From: Forficula auricularia
Taxonomy: Eukaryota > Arthropoda > Insecta > Dermaptera > Forficulidae
Assembly (NCBI GenBank): GCA_024734495.1
Contig: JALMQS010000073.1
Location: 788,190-852,189, forward strand
Direction: 5' to 3'
DNA length: 64,000 nt
The position numbers were made by a program, and so were the translations under genes. Positions 1-11,047 of this stretch are shown one piece after another. How positions within the stretch are numbered: the first letter of the stretch is position 1; each line of letters starts with the position of its first letter. The notes under the pieces are model-generated. The model was not told the DNA's origin. It did not search any database and worked only from the letters and a program-made list of their open reading frames with translations.

Positions 1-337
1 TTATGTCAATTTTTTTGAAATAAATAACAAAAAATAAAATAAAAATATAAAATAGTAATTAAAAAATTAGTGTATAGAATGAAAAAAAAAAATTACATAA
101 GAAAAGATTTGGGGAAAATCTATATAATAAAAATGAATTTCTGTTTCTTTGTAAGCGCAGATCTCTCAAATGCCTGGACGGATTTGGCTATTTTTTTTTT
201 AAATGTTCGTAATTCAGGAAAATTCAGGAAAAACTAAAAAAAAATCAGGTTAGCCAACATAGCTTGCCAGACAATAAAAGAACTAAACGAGCAAAAAAAA
301 ACAAGTGTTGGCGGCCCTGTTTGTATAAAAAAATAAA
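1..337. other. AT-rich sequence, nothing recognised
   Basis: No open frame, repeat end or RNA motif that I can support. Homopolymer A/T runs dominate. Confidence 0.5.
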
Positions 338-845
338 CTGCAACGGATTGTTGGTAAACTTTATCCAAATTCATTTGAAATTTTAATATATTTATTTCTT
401 TATATTAATCAGATATCACTTGCAATTTGCAGTTCATTTGCATAATTCAAAAATAATGATCGATTCTCATTTAACAGTCAAGGAATAACCATTCTACATT
501 CGATTTTTGACGTTTCGGTTTTTATTGGTAGCCATTGGTGAGGACATGGAGGAATCGACTTTAAATCAATAATAGCAATCGATTCTCATCTAATACTTGA
601 GGAACAATAATTCTACATTAGATTTTTGACCCTTCGATTATTATTGGTAAACATTGCTGAAGACATGGAGGAATCGACTTGAAATCAAAAATATCGATCG
701 ATTCTTATCTAATACTATAGGAATAACCTTATTGCATTCCATTTTTGATGTTTTGACTATTAATGGCAACCTCTACTGAAAACGTGGAAGAATCGACTTA
801 AAATCAATAAGACTAAATTCATTTATGATAAACAACTCAAGCTTG
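338..845 (+). mobile_element. Hairpin-ended minisatellite element (Helentron/HINE-like), truncated copy
   Basis: Begins with a degenerate form of the terminal hairpin (CTGCAACGGAT...) that is intact near 53.9 and 60.3 kb, followed by ACTTTATCCAAATTCATTTG and then a tandem array of 119-bp units. It stops at AACTCAAGCTTG, where the copy at 53.5 kb continues into its other terminus, so this copy lacks one end. Four other copies lie at 15.9, 50.6, 53.5 and 59.7 kb. Hairpins at both ends, a central minisatellite and a GGAT-type microsatellite match the architecture described for non-autonomous Helentrons (HINE/DINE-1). No transposase is present, so the class is inferred from structure. Confidence 0.6.
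461..817 (+). repeat. 119-bp tandem minisatellite, three units
   Basis: The phrase CGATTCTCAT/CGATTCTTAT recurs at 461, 580 and 699, a period of 119 bp. Each unit carries TACATT..GATTTTTGA, a TATTGGTA..CATTG segment and GACATGGAGGAATCGACTT. The third unit drifts into a variant ending in GAAAACGTGGAAGAATCGAC. Units of the same type occur in both orientations at 50.7-51.7 kb and inverted at 53.5-53.8 kb. Confidence 0.8.
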
Positions 846-1137
846 AAAATAAGAGCATTTTTTATAAATAGATTGTATATACTTTTGTGTCTAGCAAAAT
901 GAATAATAATTGTAATTTTCAAGTCTTCTTATCTATAATAATACCTACATATAATATAACTTTTTTTTTATTTTCCCCTTAATGATAACAAGTGGATTTT
1001 TAATACATTTTAAATATTTGTTTCATCTTATTTGTTATGAGTGTATATTACAGTTAAATAGAATCTCAAATTATATCTATTTAAGACTTTATAATAAAAC
1101 AATTATATTTATTCTCTGTAACTAATAAAACATCAAT
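846..1137. other. AT-rich sequence, nothing recognised
   Basis: No supported feature. Confidence 0.5.
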
Positions 1138-1195
1138 AAAGCAGCCATGTGGGGTGGACGCCTGGCTAGCAAAAGGCCCGCCAAGCTAGTTTTAA
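1138..1195. repeat. GC-rich patch related to the 18.66-kb island
   Basis: Contains CCTGGCTAGCAAAAGGCCCG, which matches the reverse complement of the GC-rich double hairpin at 18.66-18.73 kb (CCTGGCTAGCAAGAGGGC). It is probably a broken Helitron-type end in otherwise AT-rich DNA. Confidence 0.4.
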
Positions 1196-3182
1196 ATAAA
1201 TATTACAGGATAAAGTGAAAAAGGTTTTAAGATTCGGTATGCTTTCCAAGAATTTCGGCAAGCAAAACATTTGAGCTAGAAATTCATATCATGAAGTGGT
1301 TTTATGATGTGGACTTTGGTGTCGAATTTGAGTTCATTAACTATTCTTCAAGCGCCATACTCAATTCCGAGTGTCAGAGATTACTATAGAGAGTATCCTT
1401 TCCATTATAATTTTCCTGGGGAAATTTTTCTCAGAATAGTTTCTCATTCCCCTGAAGGGATCTGATTATAGCCGATCAAATATTTGCAGCCCTAGCTTGA
1501 TTAGAAGGCATACCTACTCTATAACCACTCGGCCAACCTGACTCCCTCATTAACTATACCTAACCATTTGACAACTCTCATATAATAATTCGAATTATTT
1601 ATGATTTCCAATATTTTTGGACAAGAAGTTCTGAATATAATAAAACGCCCAAAATGATGTCAGTTCCTTGGTTTGGAAGAAAAAACATTTTTGTTTTTTA
1701 TGACATTCTCTGCTTGAGCGATCGCATTGTTGGGTATATATTATAGAGTATAATTTTTTATAAATATTCTATTGATGATTCTGGCGAGAATATGCAATAT
1801 TCGAGCACTGTAGAAAGAGACAAAAAGGAAGTTTCGTTTATATTTCCTTTGTTGACCTTTTTAAACCAAGAAGAAGGATCTTCCGAAACCTCGGTTTTTT
1901 AAGATTAAAGTGGAGTTTCAATAAATTTATTTTTATTCGGAATTTTATTTACATTTCCTTCCATCCATTAATTCTCTAATGAAATTCTACTAGTCTATCT
2001 CTCCAAAAGAAAATACTGTTGAAATAAAATACTATTAAAAATAAATTGTTACGAGGGTGTCTTCCCTGGTGGACTGCGCCGGATCCCCAAAAGTTTGGCA
2101 TCCATAAACTAAAAAATTAAGAAAACGACTTTAAAACGATCTATAAGGGGAATTATTTTCTGATTCGAATCAATCTCGTGACGTCAGAGGTCTATTTAAA
2201 CTCTTTTATCCCATTTGAAATGTTTCAAGAGAATTATAAAATAAAAAAAAAAAAATGAAAATATTTTGCTTCACAACGCAAAATATTTATTCAGTTTTTA
2301 ATGTAATAATGTAATTCCACGTTGAAAAAAAAATATTAAAGAATTTGTTTTCTAGACAAATTAACTTTTAAACGTTAGTTTTAATTTTTTCATAAAACAA
2401 TTTGTTTTCTTTTTTTAAAGGTAGAATATGTTATACCTCGGTTAGTCAGTTAATATGGAATTTTCGTAAATGAAGCTGTATTTTTTGTCAGTTGTAATGC
2501 AAAAGAATGGTTACCAAGCTTGTTCCCTTAAGAGACAGACATTTCCTCTTACGAGAAGGGGGAACCACGAAGATCATCATTTTTTGAAAATAGGTAGAGT
2601 AATTACTGAGTATTTTAGAATCAATTCGTAGGACTATGATTAAAGAGAATTTGAAGTTTAATTTAAATGCATAACTGTAAAATATAAGATGACTTTTGTT
2701 CAATTTTTTTAATCAATCAAACTTGTTCATTCAGTCAAAGTCCATAAAAATCTCATATTTGTAATAAACAACGAAATAAAAAATAAAATAAATAAATGAA
2801 ACCATCATGAAAAAAAATAAGAAAATATAAAACGATAATGTTATTATCTAAATCTTATTATATATTAAATGTATAAAAAGAAAATTTTATTATTTTTAAT
2901 ATGAATCTTTTTCATTGTCTTGTGCTTCAGTGTTTCTCTCCATTTAATTTCTAATTTTTATTTTTTTATACTAAAATGAATTTTATTGCGAATAAAAAAA
3001 ACTTTTTAATCTTCGTTCCAATTTAATCAAATCAAGACTTAATAGTGAACTTAATTAAAACTTTTATCAGCTTAAGTATAATAATAGCAATGCAAAAAAG
3101 AGTCATCTAGTATAAAATAGAGGAATTAGAGCTTCTGGTAAAAATGAGAGATAATATAAGCTAACAAGATATTAATATATAT
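1196..3182. other. AT-rich intergenic or intronic stretch
   Basis: No gene recognised. It holds one degenerate ribozyme-like motif at 1866-1894 (listed separately) and a GC-richer patch near 2050-2100 of unknown origin. Short frames near 2.5 kb look like chance. Confidence 0.5.
1866..1894 (+). ncRNA. Degenerate hammerhead-like motif
   Basis: Reads AAGAAGAAGGATCTTCCGAA then ACCTCGG. Aligned with the motif at 24.5 kb, it keeps the AAGA-A spacer, a GGA/TCC stem and GAAAC. The first core box (CTGA) is lost and the cleavage triplet is CTC instead of GTC, so it should be inactive. It counts as a family member only by comparison. Confidence 0.35.
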
Positions 3183-3893
3183 AAAAATCGACTACAAAAT
3201 TTCAGGGGATCTTTAAATTTTCAAATTATTATCCGTTATTTCAAATATTTCTATAAAAAAACATTTTTTTTTCTTTTGAAAAGTATATTATTGGTTCTCG
3301 AAATGAAATAAAATTGTTGCATAGTTCCAAGGGGCAATTATAATGAATGATCTTTCTGAAAAAGGTGCCGATAGAAGGTTTGAACTCCCTGCCTGGTAGA
3401 TATATCTTTCCGTTCAAGCATGTCAAAGACAAGTCCAGACGATTCTTGTGGAATAAAAATTGTTCTCCCTGAGGAACTATTAAAATAGAATTAATATAAA
3501 AAAATAAATAATAAAGATGATTCGAGAATCTCTGGGCTAATACATTTCTAAGAACTTTCAATATATAAGATCGAAAATACCATGACTAAGAGTGCTCTAG
3601 ACTAGCTTATAGAAATAGAATTAAGAGAAATTGAAGATTTTTTCTTATAGGACAGGCTGATTCATTTTGGAAAATGGTCGATTTTCATCTCAGGGACTGT
3701 GGAGTTTAAGTCACGAGAATAAATTTCTGACTCCTACTCTCACTAACACAAAACAGTATCCATTTGGGGGCAAAGATCCCAAAATTTATTTTCAAAAAAT
3801 CTAATGTTAAATTTGAAAAATAACGAAAATGATGCCGTATTCGATGAGATTTGCAAAAAAGCGAGGATTAAAATATAATTTCAAATAAACTGA
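3183..3893 (-). mobile_element. hAT-like non-autonomous element, copy truncated at both ends
   Basis: On the minus strand this matches most of the 803-bp element at 49573-50375, including GGAGTTTAAGTCAC, GGTTTGAACTCCCTGCCTGG and AATGTTAAATTTGAAAAATA. Both terminal inverted repeats are missing: similarity fades near 3183 and 3893. The open frame inside (3241-3561) is not conserved in the other copies and is not treated as a gene. Confidence 0.7.
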
Positions 3894-3984
3894 CGTGTTC
3901 TGATGTGGCCATCCACTTGACTTTACCATACAACCTGGCTCCTCACTTATATTTAATATTTAATAAAATTATTTATAATCATGA

Positions 3985-4330
3985 AGGGGAGGGGGGTTAG
4001 TTTTTCTATTTTTAGACTCGTATGGGCCCACTGATTATGTATACAAAATTTGGTTGAGTTTGGTACAAGAGCCTATATTTTCATTTTTGAGCCTACACAC
4101 CCCATTTTAGGCGGTTAGTTTGTGCATTTTTAGACTTCTAGGGTCCCATTGATTATGTATACAAAATTTGGTTGAGTTTAGTACAAGAGCCTATATTTTC
4201 ATTTTTTGAGCCTACCCCCCCCCCCCCCCCCATTTTAGGCGGTTAGTTTGTGCATTTTTAGACTTATGGGGTCCCACTGATAAAAATTTGGTTGAGTTTA
4301 CTCGAATGGACTAGATTTTTAATTTTTAAC
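3985..4330 (+). repeat. Minisatellite of ~125-bp units, with a poly-C run
   Basis: GGTTAGTTT..TTTTTAGACT, GTCCCA.TGAT, ACAAAATTTGGTTGAGTTT and CAAGAGCCTATATTTTCATT recur about every 125 bp, giving two full units and a shortened third. A run of about 17 C lies at 4215-4232. The flank to about 4540 continues as an old repeat with CAGACTACCA / CAGACAACCAGACAGAC. Confidence 0.7.
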
Positions 4331-5730
4331 CCCCTTTCCACCCCTCTTAATTTTGGGTCGATATGCACCAAAATCTAATCAGCTCTTAACCTCAATGGAC
4401 CAAAACTACGTGTGAAATTTGGTTTCGATATTCACACTAGTTTTTGAGCTAGCTCATCCACAAAAATTTGGTAACGCACAGACTACCAACAGACTACCAG
4501 ACAACCAGACAGACTAACTAAAAGGGTTATTAATTCAAATAGCTGTTTGAAAAATCTCGTGGAAATCTTTTCGTCGCTTTAAGGGGTAAACCTGTTAACT
4601 CACAACAAGAAAATTTTACAGAACAGAGAATAAACAAACAAAATTTAATATTGTTGTTATGGAAAGAAACTATTTTTCACATTTTATTTCTACAACTTAC
4701 GATTGTAATTTTAAGTAGCAGTTTTACATGGACGATTTTTCTTTCGAACGGTATTAATATGTCATATATGATAAAAAATTAATTTAGAAGGTTTACACTC
4801 TAAAGCGACGTTTTACTAAATCAGAAATGTCATGCATAACTTTTATTACATGACAGAAGAGTTGTATTCATCTCTTTGAGAATTGAATCCTAGTACCAAA
4901 AACCATTCAACCCTTTGCCCGGATGACAATAATCCATAGATAAAAACTTGGATTCAGTCAAATACACCCAGTTGATTTTTAAAAGAGATCTTCATCATTT
5001 AAGTCGGTAAATGGAACATTAAAATCTAGAAACATTTATACCAACTCTCAGCTCATTACCTACAATCATTCCTATTACCTACACCTAAAGATTTGATTTG
5101 TTTTCTAATTTTCTACATTTTTTATCTGGAAGTTGTTATTCTGAAGATAAAAAATTCAAAATCTACAAAGTTTTCGTTTTAAATTTGTTGTATATAATTT
5201 TATCTTCAAGGGCTATTGTAATTATTTTTGTTTAAAATAATTCAAACTCACCTTTATTCATTGAAGAAGAGAATACAAAGTCCTCCTAGAATAAATTTTC
5301 TGAACAGTCCATAATAAGAGACTGAAATGAGTCCGCTCCAGGTGGGGAATATACGCAGTTCAACTTCATCCAAAAATTAGAATATTTCAAACGAACCCAG
5401 GAAGTATTATTTTTTAAAGAACACCATACTAGATAAAGAAAAGAGAAAAACAATTCTATTTATTTTTTTTTTAAGTAAATATTTTAATTAAATTTTATTT
5501 AGGACAAGTACTTAATGATTCGTATATTATTTTATAAGATCAGGAAAAAAAATTTTAAATTAATTTCGAAAAAATAAATAAAGATTTTTTTTCTAATGGC
5601 CTTCGGAAACTATACTCCAGTATGGCCATTTAGTGTTAGTGTGTGTGCGTGTAAGGAAGTGTGTGTAAATTAGTGTAGGGATCAGATTAAGAATTTCAGT
5701 GACACGGGCTTGAATCCGGTCTAGCCTTAT
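4331..5730. other. AT-rich stretch with a GT-rich microsatellite
   Basis: A short GT-rich tract lies at about 5636-5670. The phrase CCCTTTGCCCGGATGACAAT near 4912 resembles the inner arm of the palindromic MITE at 5.73 kb but has no partner. Otherwise nothing was recognised. Confidence 0.4.
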
Positions 5731-5732
5731 TA

Positions 5733-5921
5733 GGGCCAGTTGTTTTATAAAAGTTTACAAAGGGTAAAACCTTAGAATTCACCTTGTGCCCGGTGGGATG
5801 GCAATCAGATAAAAAGTGCATGTCATCTGATTGGTCATCCGGTCGGGCACAAGGTGAATTCTAAGATTTTACCCTTTGTCAACTTTTACAAAGATTTTAC
5901 AAACCGACATACAACTGGCCC
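5733..5921. mobile_element. Palindromic MITE, 189 bp
   Basis: GGGCCAGTTGT at the left is the exact inverse of ACAACTGGCCC at the right. Inner arms (AAAGGGTAAAACCTTAGAAT.. against ..ATTCTAAGATTTTACCCTTT) extend the inverted repeat to nearly the whole length, with a short loop around 5805-5820. There is no coding capacity. Flanks TTA and TTG give no clear target duplication, so the superfamily is open. Confidence 0.75.
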
Positions 5922-6519
5922 TTGGAAGGCTGTTACGTTATCCACTCAACTAAAAATATTCATTTTTTGATTTTTGTTTCAAACCATACCTGCTATGAAT
6001 CTATAAAAAGCACACATTAGAAAAAGTTGCTACCAAAAATTTGTAGGATTTAATTTTATAGATTTTTTAAACCTTAAAAGCCTCTTATCTTAAATTTCAA
6101 GTTTTGTGGCTTATCGTATTATTACAATAAGTCCTTGAAATATAATTACATTAATTCGCATTAAGAAGAGGATATCTTCTTTGAATTACTCTTAAAGAAA
6201 ATATACAAATTTAATTTTTTCGTGATTAATTAATAACTCTGCTACAGTCCACAAAATGGCAATTTTAATTTATTAAATAATATATTGATTGATCATAAAT
6301 TAACATTGTATATAATTTTTTAAAAAAAGTAAATTAAATAATATTTTATTAAAGTAAATACCATGAGAAAGTTTTCAATTGAATTCAAAGGTATAATTAA
6401 ATAAATATTTGAAATTCCTATTTAAATATTAAAATTGTTTGAGATACACAACTAATATGAGCATTTACCCTATATATTTCTTCATTTAATGATAAAATAC
6501 ATCTAAAATGAGCTGAAAT
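5922..6519. other. AT-rich sequence, nothing recognised
   Basis: No supported feature; this is the left flank of the large duplicated segment. Confidence 0.5.
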
Positions 6520-7500
6520 TTTTTTTTCTTGAATATGAGTCGCTTCGAATTTGAGTAAAGTTCCATAATATGTCTATATTGAATCAAAATCAATGTAAAA
6601 TAGCAAATATTTATTATCCGTGATTCAATAGAGATGAACATTTGAAAGAGTTTCTTTAGCAAATAAACCAAGTTTCGTAAAATAAGAGATGTTTATTATA
6701 GACAACTTGCAGGGAGTATATGAATTGTGTATATAAATAAAGAATTTATCATATTATTGAGCTGTATTTATTTTCCTTAAACATCAAGGGCTATTTTTCA
6801 CACAAATGAAATGCTTGGGGGTTAATAATGTTGCATGGCGTACAGCGGCTAACGTTAATTTCCCTTTATGTACATATATAATACAATACTATATATATAA
6901 TGGTCGCTTGGCAAAACACGTCATATTGTGTAATTCCAAGGTATTTCAGCGAAATATCCCTTCAATATTACAATAACATAATTTTAACTATGAATATTAT
7001 CGGAAATAAGCACAGGGTTTTATTTAAAATGCCTTTTAATTAATTTAGCGAGGTTTCGTTCTTTTGAATTCTCTATTGCTCGGTATAAGTATTGTAGATC
7101 CAATTGAAAACAAAATATTTAATAGCTACTAATTAATAGGACTGTCTTAAAAATCGTATGATTTTAATAATACAAGTGACTCTATGTCCATACATTAATA
7201 AAACAACTGAATACCCAATATATTTATAGCGAGCCTGAATAACTCCTAAAAAAATAAGAACAAAACGTCATTTAAATAATTAAATTAATTAATAAAATAT
7301 TGTCTTCAGTTACGATAACCTAATTAATTAAATCTCATTTAAAACTATAATTTTCAAAAATATTATTAATGTAATATTACGTGAATATTTATCTGAATTA
7401 CATTGGCATAACTCGGTATGACGTGTTTCTCTTAATATAATAATAAAACGTTTCAACTAGAACCATCACCTAACTTCTTAAAAGTTATTGTTTCTCTTAA

Positions 7501-8603
7501 TCCTAGTTCACATTAGTCAAGTAGCTCGGCCTAGTGAACTGGGCCCAGTATTCGGCCTAATACTCGACTCGCCTTCGATTTTTGTGGAGGAATTTACACC
7601 GTGCTAGTGTTAGTATGACTTTAGAAGAAATGGCGTGTGCTGTTCAACGTCGTCGTCTTAAAAATTGTTTATCAAAAGTGTATAATGTTTTATTGGATCA
7701 AGTACATGATGCTATTGAAGAAAAAGGTTGTGGTATGTGGCTAAATAGGAAGGAGAGGCCAGTTAGGTGCCTCTGCATTTCTTCTCAAGGAACTTGCAAT
7801 TGAGGATGTTAAGAATGTGTTTAAGAATGACTCCACACCAATTTGACACTCTTGGGTATGGTTGCTACTAAAATTCAAAAATAAGACACTCAAATGAGGG
7901 ATGAAATTCCCTCACTATTAAAGTTAGAAGTGACCTTGAATTTGTTTGGTACTGGAAACAACTATCGTTCTCTGGAACAATTTTTCAGAGTATCAAAACC
8001 CGCGATATCGAACTTTATACCAGAGGTTTGCGATGTCATTTATGAAAGTCCCCGGGAATATATAAAGCTAAGTTTTTTATTCTTTTATTCAAGTTAACAT
8101 AATACATGTAATTATAAAAATAGAAAAATATATGTTTTTTAACAATAAACAAAAGAGTAATGAACAAAATAAATTCCTTCCTGCTTATGAAGCTGTTTCC
8201 CATGCTTCCGAGAAGATTGGAAATATTTACTGCACCTCTACCCTGTTCATTAGAGTATGTATTACTCATATTGGAAGTACGTGGTGATGGCGTAGGCAAA
8301 ACTGAGGACTACGAGTAGCTTTGTTGTATGTAGCTTTAAGTTGGTGAAATGTAGGTTCTGTGAAATGGTAAAATATTTACCCTGTACCGTGTCAAGATGT
8401 GTATATCATTTTGTGCCAAAATGGCTTCTCTCGGTGGGCGAGTGGGCGAGTTACTATACTCTTCGCTCGACCACTCGACTCGCCCAGTACTCGCCCATTT
8501 ACTCGACTTTTTACTTGACCAACTGTTTACAATAGTCGAGCTGTACATGATTTTTTAAACTCGCCTCTTTCCTTTACCAGTGACTCCACTAAGTGAACTA
8601 GGC
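7501..8603 (+). mobile_element. PIF/Harbinger-type element, 1.1 kb
   Basis: Inverted ends TCCTAGTTCAC (left) and GTGAACTAGGC (right) are flanked by TTAA on both sides (7497-7500 and 8604-8607), compatible with the 3-bp TTA/TAA targets of PIF/Harbinger. Inside are a fragment of a HARBI1-like transposase and clusters of CTCGACT/ACTCGCC repeats near both ends. It is too short for a working two-gene Harbinger. Confidence 0.7.
7582..8092 (+). pseudogene. HARBI1-like transposase fragment, broken
   Basis: The stretch at 7894-8080 reads RDEIPSLLKLEVTLNLFGTG, then NYRSLEQFFRVSKPAISNFI and PEVCDVIYE, the helix-turn-helix-like region upstream of the DDE domain in HARBI1-type nucleases. An upstream piece (from 7582; MTLEEMACAVQRRRLKNCL) and a linking piece in another frame (DVKNVFKNDSTP) fit the family N-terminus. 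At least one frameshift and a stop lie between the pieces, and the catalytic half is missing. It sits within the TTAA-flanked element. Confidence 0.7.
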
Positions 8604-8754
8604 TTAAGTGTCAGCGACATATATAAATAATTGTAAGATAAAATTATTTATCTAAATTATTATTATTATTTATAGATATTATTTTTATTAAATTTTCGGT
8701 AGAGAAAGAGTGTATTTTATTAATAATTTTACAAAAAGAATATAAGTACCTATC

Positions 8755-9588
8755 TTCTATATATATATAAAAGCCATTGTCAGACAGTACCTGTGGCGCC
8801 TTAGCGTACGATGTGGGAGAAAAAGCAACTAATATTTAATGACAGTTGTTATATTGTCAAATTTTACAAACAAAACATATCTATTCTCTATATTATATAT
8901 CTATAATATCTCTATATATTAATATATTCCTCTATTAGATTTACGGCGTGCCTCATTTGAAATTTTATTAGGCAAATTTATTATTTTAAATATATTATAT
9001 ATTAATATTTATTTAATTTTTTGGAAATAATTCATACAGCGAAAATTAATTTTTTTTTTTTGGAATTTAAGAAAAATATAAATTCTTAAAATTTTAGTAG
9101 ACAAATTAATTTTAAAATATATATACTATATATTAGGTATATATTTTTAATTTATAATATAAGTTTTAAATGAGATATGATTTAATATGGGATTATGAGA
9201 TTAATTCTTAATTTATTACTGCGCGGGTCATTTGAAATTTTAGTAGATAAATTAATTTTAAAATTATTATATATAATTAATTTAGAGACACTTTTTAGAT
9301 AAATTTAAATATTGAAATGTATTATTAAAAAAGAAAAAGGTTTCCAACCGATCGGGAACTTCGAGAGAAATGGTTGCATGCTCTAATAAAATATTTATAA
9401 AGCATTTAATGATATTTTTTTATCTTTCTTTGATCAATATTCATTATTCAAAAAAATATTTTTTTCAAAACATATAATTACGGACAGCTAATAATCACAT
9501 CTCGAGAGGCTGCCCGCCAGGGCCACCAGCCCGGAGGGCCGAGCGGTGCCGGGCGTGCCGTAGGCACGCCAGGTACTGCTCGTAGACT
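8755..9588 (+). mobile_element. Helitron-like non-autonomous element (candidate)
   Basis: Starts TCTTCTATATATATATAAAA, a Helitron-style TC start, runs through a very AT-rich body, and ends in a GC-rich tail with the perfect hairpin GGCGTGCC-GTA-GGCACGCC (about 9552-9570) followed by AGGTACTGCTCGTAG. A related tail (hairpin GCGTGCC-GAA-GGCACGC, then GCTCGTA) occurs at 24.3 kb. The canonical 3' CTRR is not evident, so the class is an inference from the hairpin and its position. There is no coding capacity. Confidence 0.4.
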
Positions 9589-10019
9589 ATAAAAGCTAAT
9601 TTTTTTATTAGATGAATCTTATAGTTCTTTATATTTCATATATTTTTATTTTCCACTTTACTTTGATATGATATTATCAAAAGAGACTAATTGAAATATA
9701 TTGAAACGCTCTAGATTAAATTTCTTCTCATTAGGGTAGACTTTGTTGTTCCAGGTTCCCTCAAGTCTAGTTATCAAAGGCTATTTAATAAGGAAGATTC
9801 TTTCATATCGTACCAAACATGGAAAATTACTATAGTAAATTTTAATTAATCATGTGGTAGAAATCAAAAAATGTCTTAGAAACTGATGAAAAGCATTTGA
9901 CTCAAGAGTAATTATGAAAATATATTACGATTATAAAAGATATATGAAGAAAAATATTTTAATTTTATTCCGTTTCTTGGCTGACTAAAAGGTCAAGTAA
10001 CCTTCAAAGTATAAGGACT

Positions 10020-10624
10020 AAGTACCTGGAGGCANNNNNNNNNNNNNNNNNNNNNNNNNNNNNNNNNNNNNNNNNNNNNNNNNNNNNNNNNNNNNNNNNN
10101 NNNNNNNNNNNNNNNNNNNNNNNNNNNNNNNNNNTCATCCAATTGTTAATAAATAAAACCTATCAAAATGTGTTGTTTTTTCAGAAAATTGAGACCTGCT
10201 TATGCGAAATATATTTTTAAATAAATTCTTGATTATTTTTTAATCTATTAAATAAATAAAGTTTTTTATAAAAACAATTATAAAACTTTTATTAATATTT
10301 CTAACGTTTATGGAGACCAAAATATGTTAAAATCCACAATCACAATACTTCTTCAAGGCCTTTGAGAATAAAGGATTAACCCAAAACGTTGTCTGCCTTG
10401 GTACAAAAGGAAAAGGGAAACCTGAGAATAATTAATTTGATTACGAAAAAACCCATCAAAAACAATTTTGTCGAAGATGAGACCGTGACAGATCGAATTG
10501 CTAACCCAAAAACCACCTAACCCGTGAATTTCATCAAAATCGGTAGAGTCGTTTTCAAAATAGAACCAAGATACAAATATATATATAAATAAATATACAA
10601 TTTTTGCTCGTTTAATAAGAGTAG
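10020..10624 (-). mobile_element. Helitron-like hairpin-ended element, interrupted by the gap
   Basis: On the minus strand it matches 17636-18333: TCTACTCTTATTAAACGAGC start, CCCGTGAATTTCATC, GAGACCGTGACAG, and a terminal TGCCTCCAGGTACTTA. The 100-N gap replaces the part that in the 17.6-kb copy is about 207 bp and includes the terminal hairpin ACCGAGC-ATC-GCTCGGT. No protein remains. Confidence 0.65.
10035..10134. other. Assembly gap, 100 N
   Basis: Exactly 100 N, a conventional placeholder. Comparison with the homologous stretch at 18108-18314 predicts about 210 bp missing; the degenerate copy at 14.49-14.74 kb suggests about 250. The left edge (..CTGGAGGCA) falls at the start of the predicted GC hairpin of the Helitron-like end, a plausible reason for the break. 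Confidence 0.95.
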
Positions 10625-10904
10625 ATACACCTTTATGTACAAATAAATAAATCGTCTATAGCTAGCTTGCTTTATAATAACAAAAGGAATTTTCTATATC
10701 CAATCGGGTAATTGACTCCATGAGAAATAACAGATAGAAAATTTCTAATTAAAAAGCGTGATGGTGAAGGTTAAACCTTTGGATCCATTAGTCTCAAACG
10801 AATAAATTATATATACATTATACGTACATATTTATATTTCGTATATGTATGTAGGTATATGTTTATTTGCATAAAGCATCAGACCACAACCTCATCGATT
10901 GCTC

Positions 10905-11047
10905 TTCATATTTATCTCTATTTCCAAATTGGCTGTAAATTTGCGAAGAGACTTTAAAAGTAGATGGGAAGGGGGGAATGAAAAAATTTTTTCATTTAGT
11001 GTGCGTATGGATGTATGGATGATATGTATGTATGATGGATGTTATCG
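10905..11047. other. Spacer between the two large copies
   Basis: About 140 bp containing GTGCGTATGGATGTATGGATG and TGTTATCGCTTTTTTT, which resemble the internal microsatellite part of the hairpin-ended family (minus orientation, as at 59.93-59.98 kb). A fragment of that family therefore sits at the duplication joint. Confidence 0.45.

Larger units (their letters stand above)
6520..10904 (+). repeat. Large direct duplication, copy A (contains the assembly gap)
   Basis: From CTTGAATATGAGTCGCTTCG to CCTCATCGATTGCT this segment matches 11048-15535 in the same order and orientation: Harbinger remnant, AT-rich Helitron-like body, GC-rich island, and hairpin-ended element. Copy A keeps intact hairpins and longer coding frames. 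The two copies are separated by only about 140 bp. This may be a true tandem duplication or an assembly artefact. Confidence 0.85.

Noticed and set aside
461..817. CRISPR-like array
   Set aside because: Units are long contiguous tandem repeats (119 bp) without unique spacers, and the context is eukaryotic.
3241..3561. 106-codon minus-strand frame
   Set aside because: Sits in a hAT-like non-autonomous element; the frame is not kept in the copies at 49.6 and 63.1 kb.
4909..4935. piggyBac-like end (CCCTTTGCCCGG)
   Set aside because: No partner end and no TTAA duplication; similarity to the 5.7-kb MITE arm is short.
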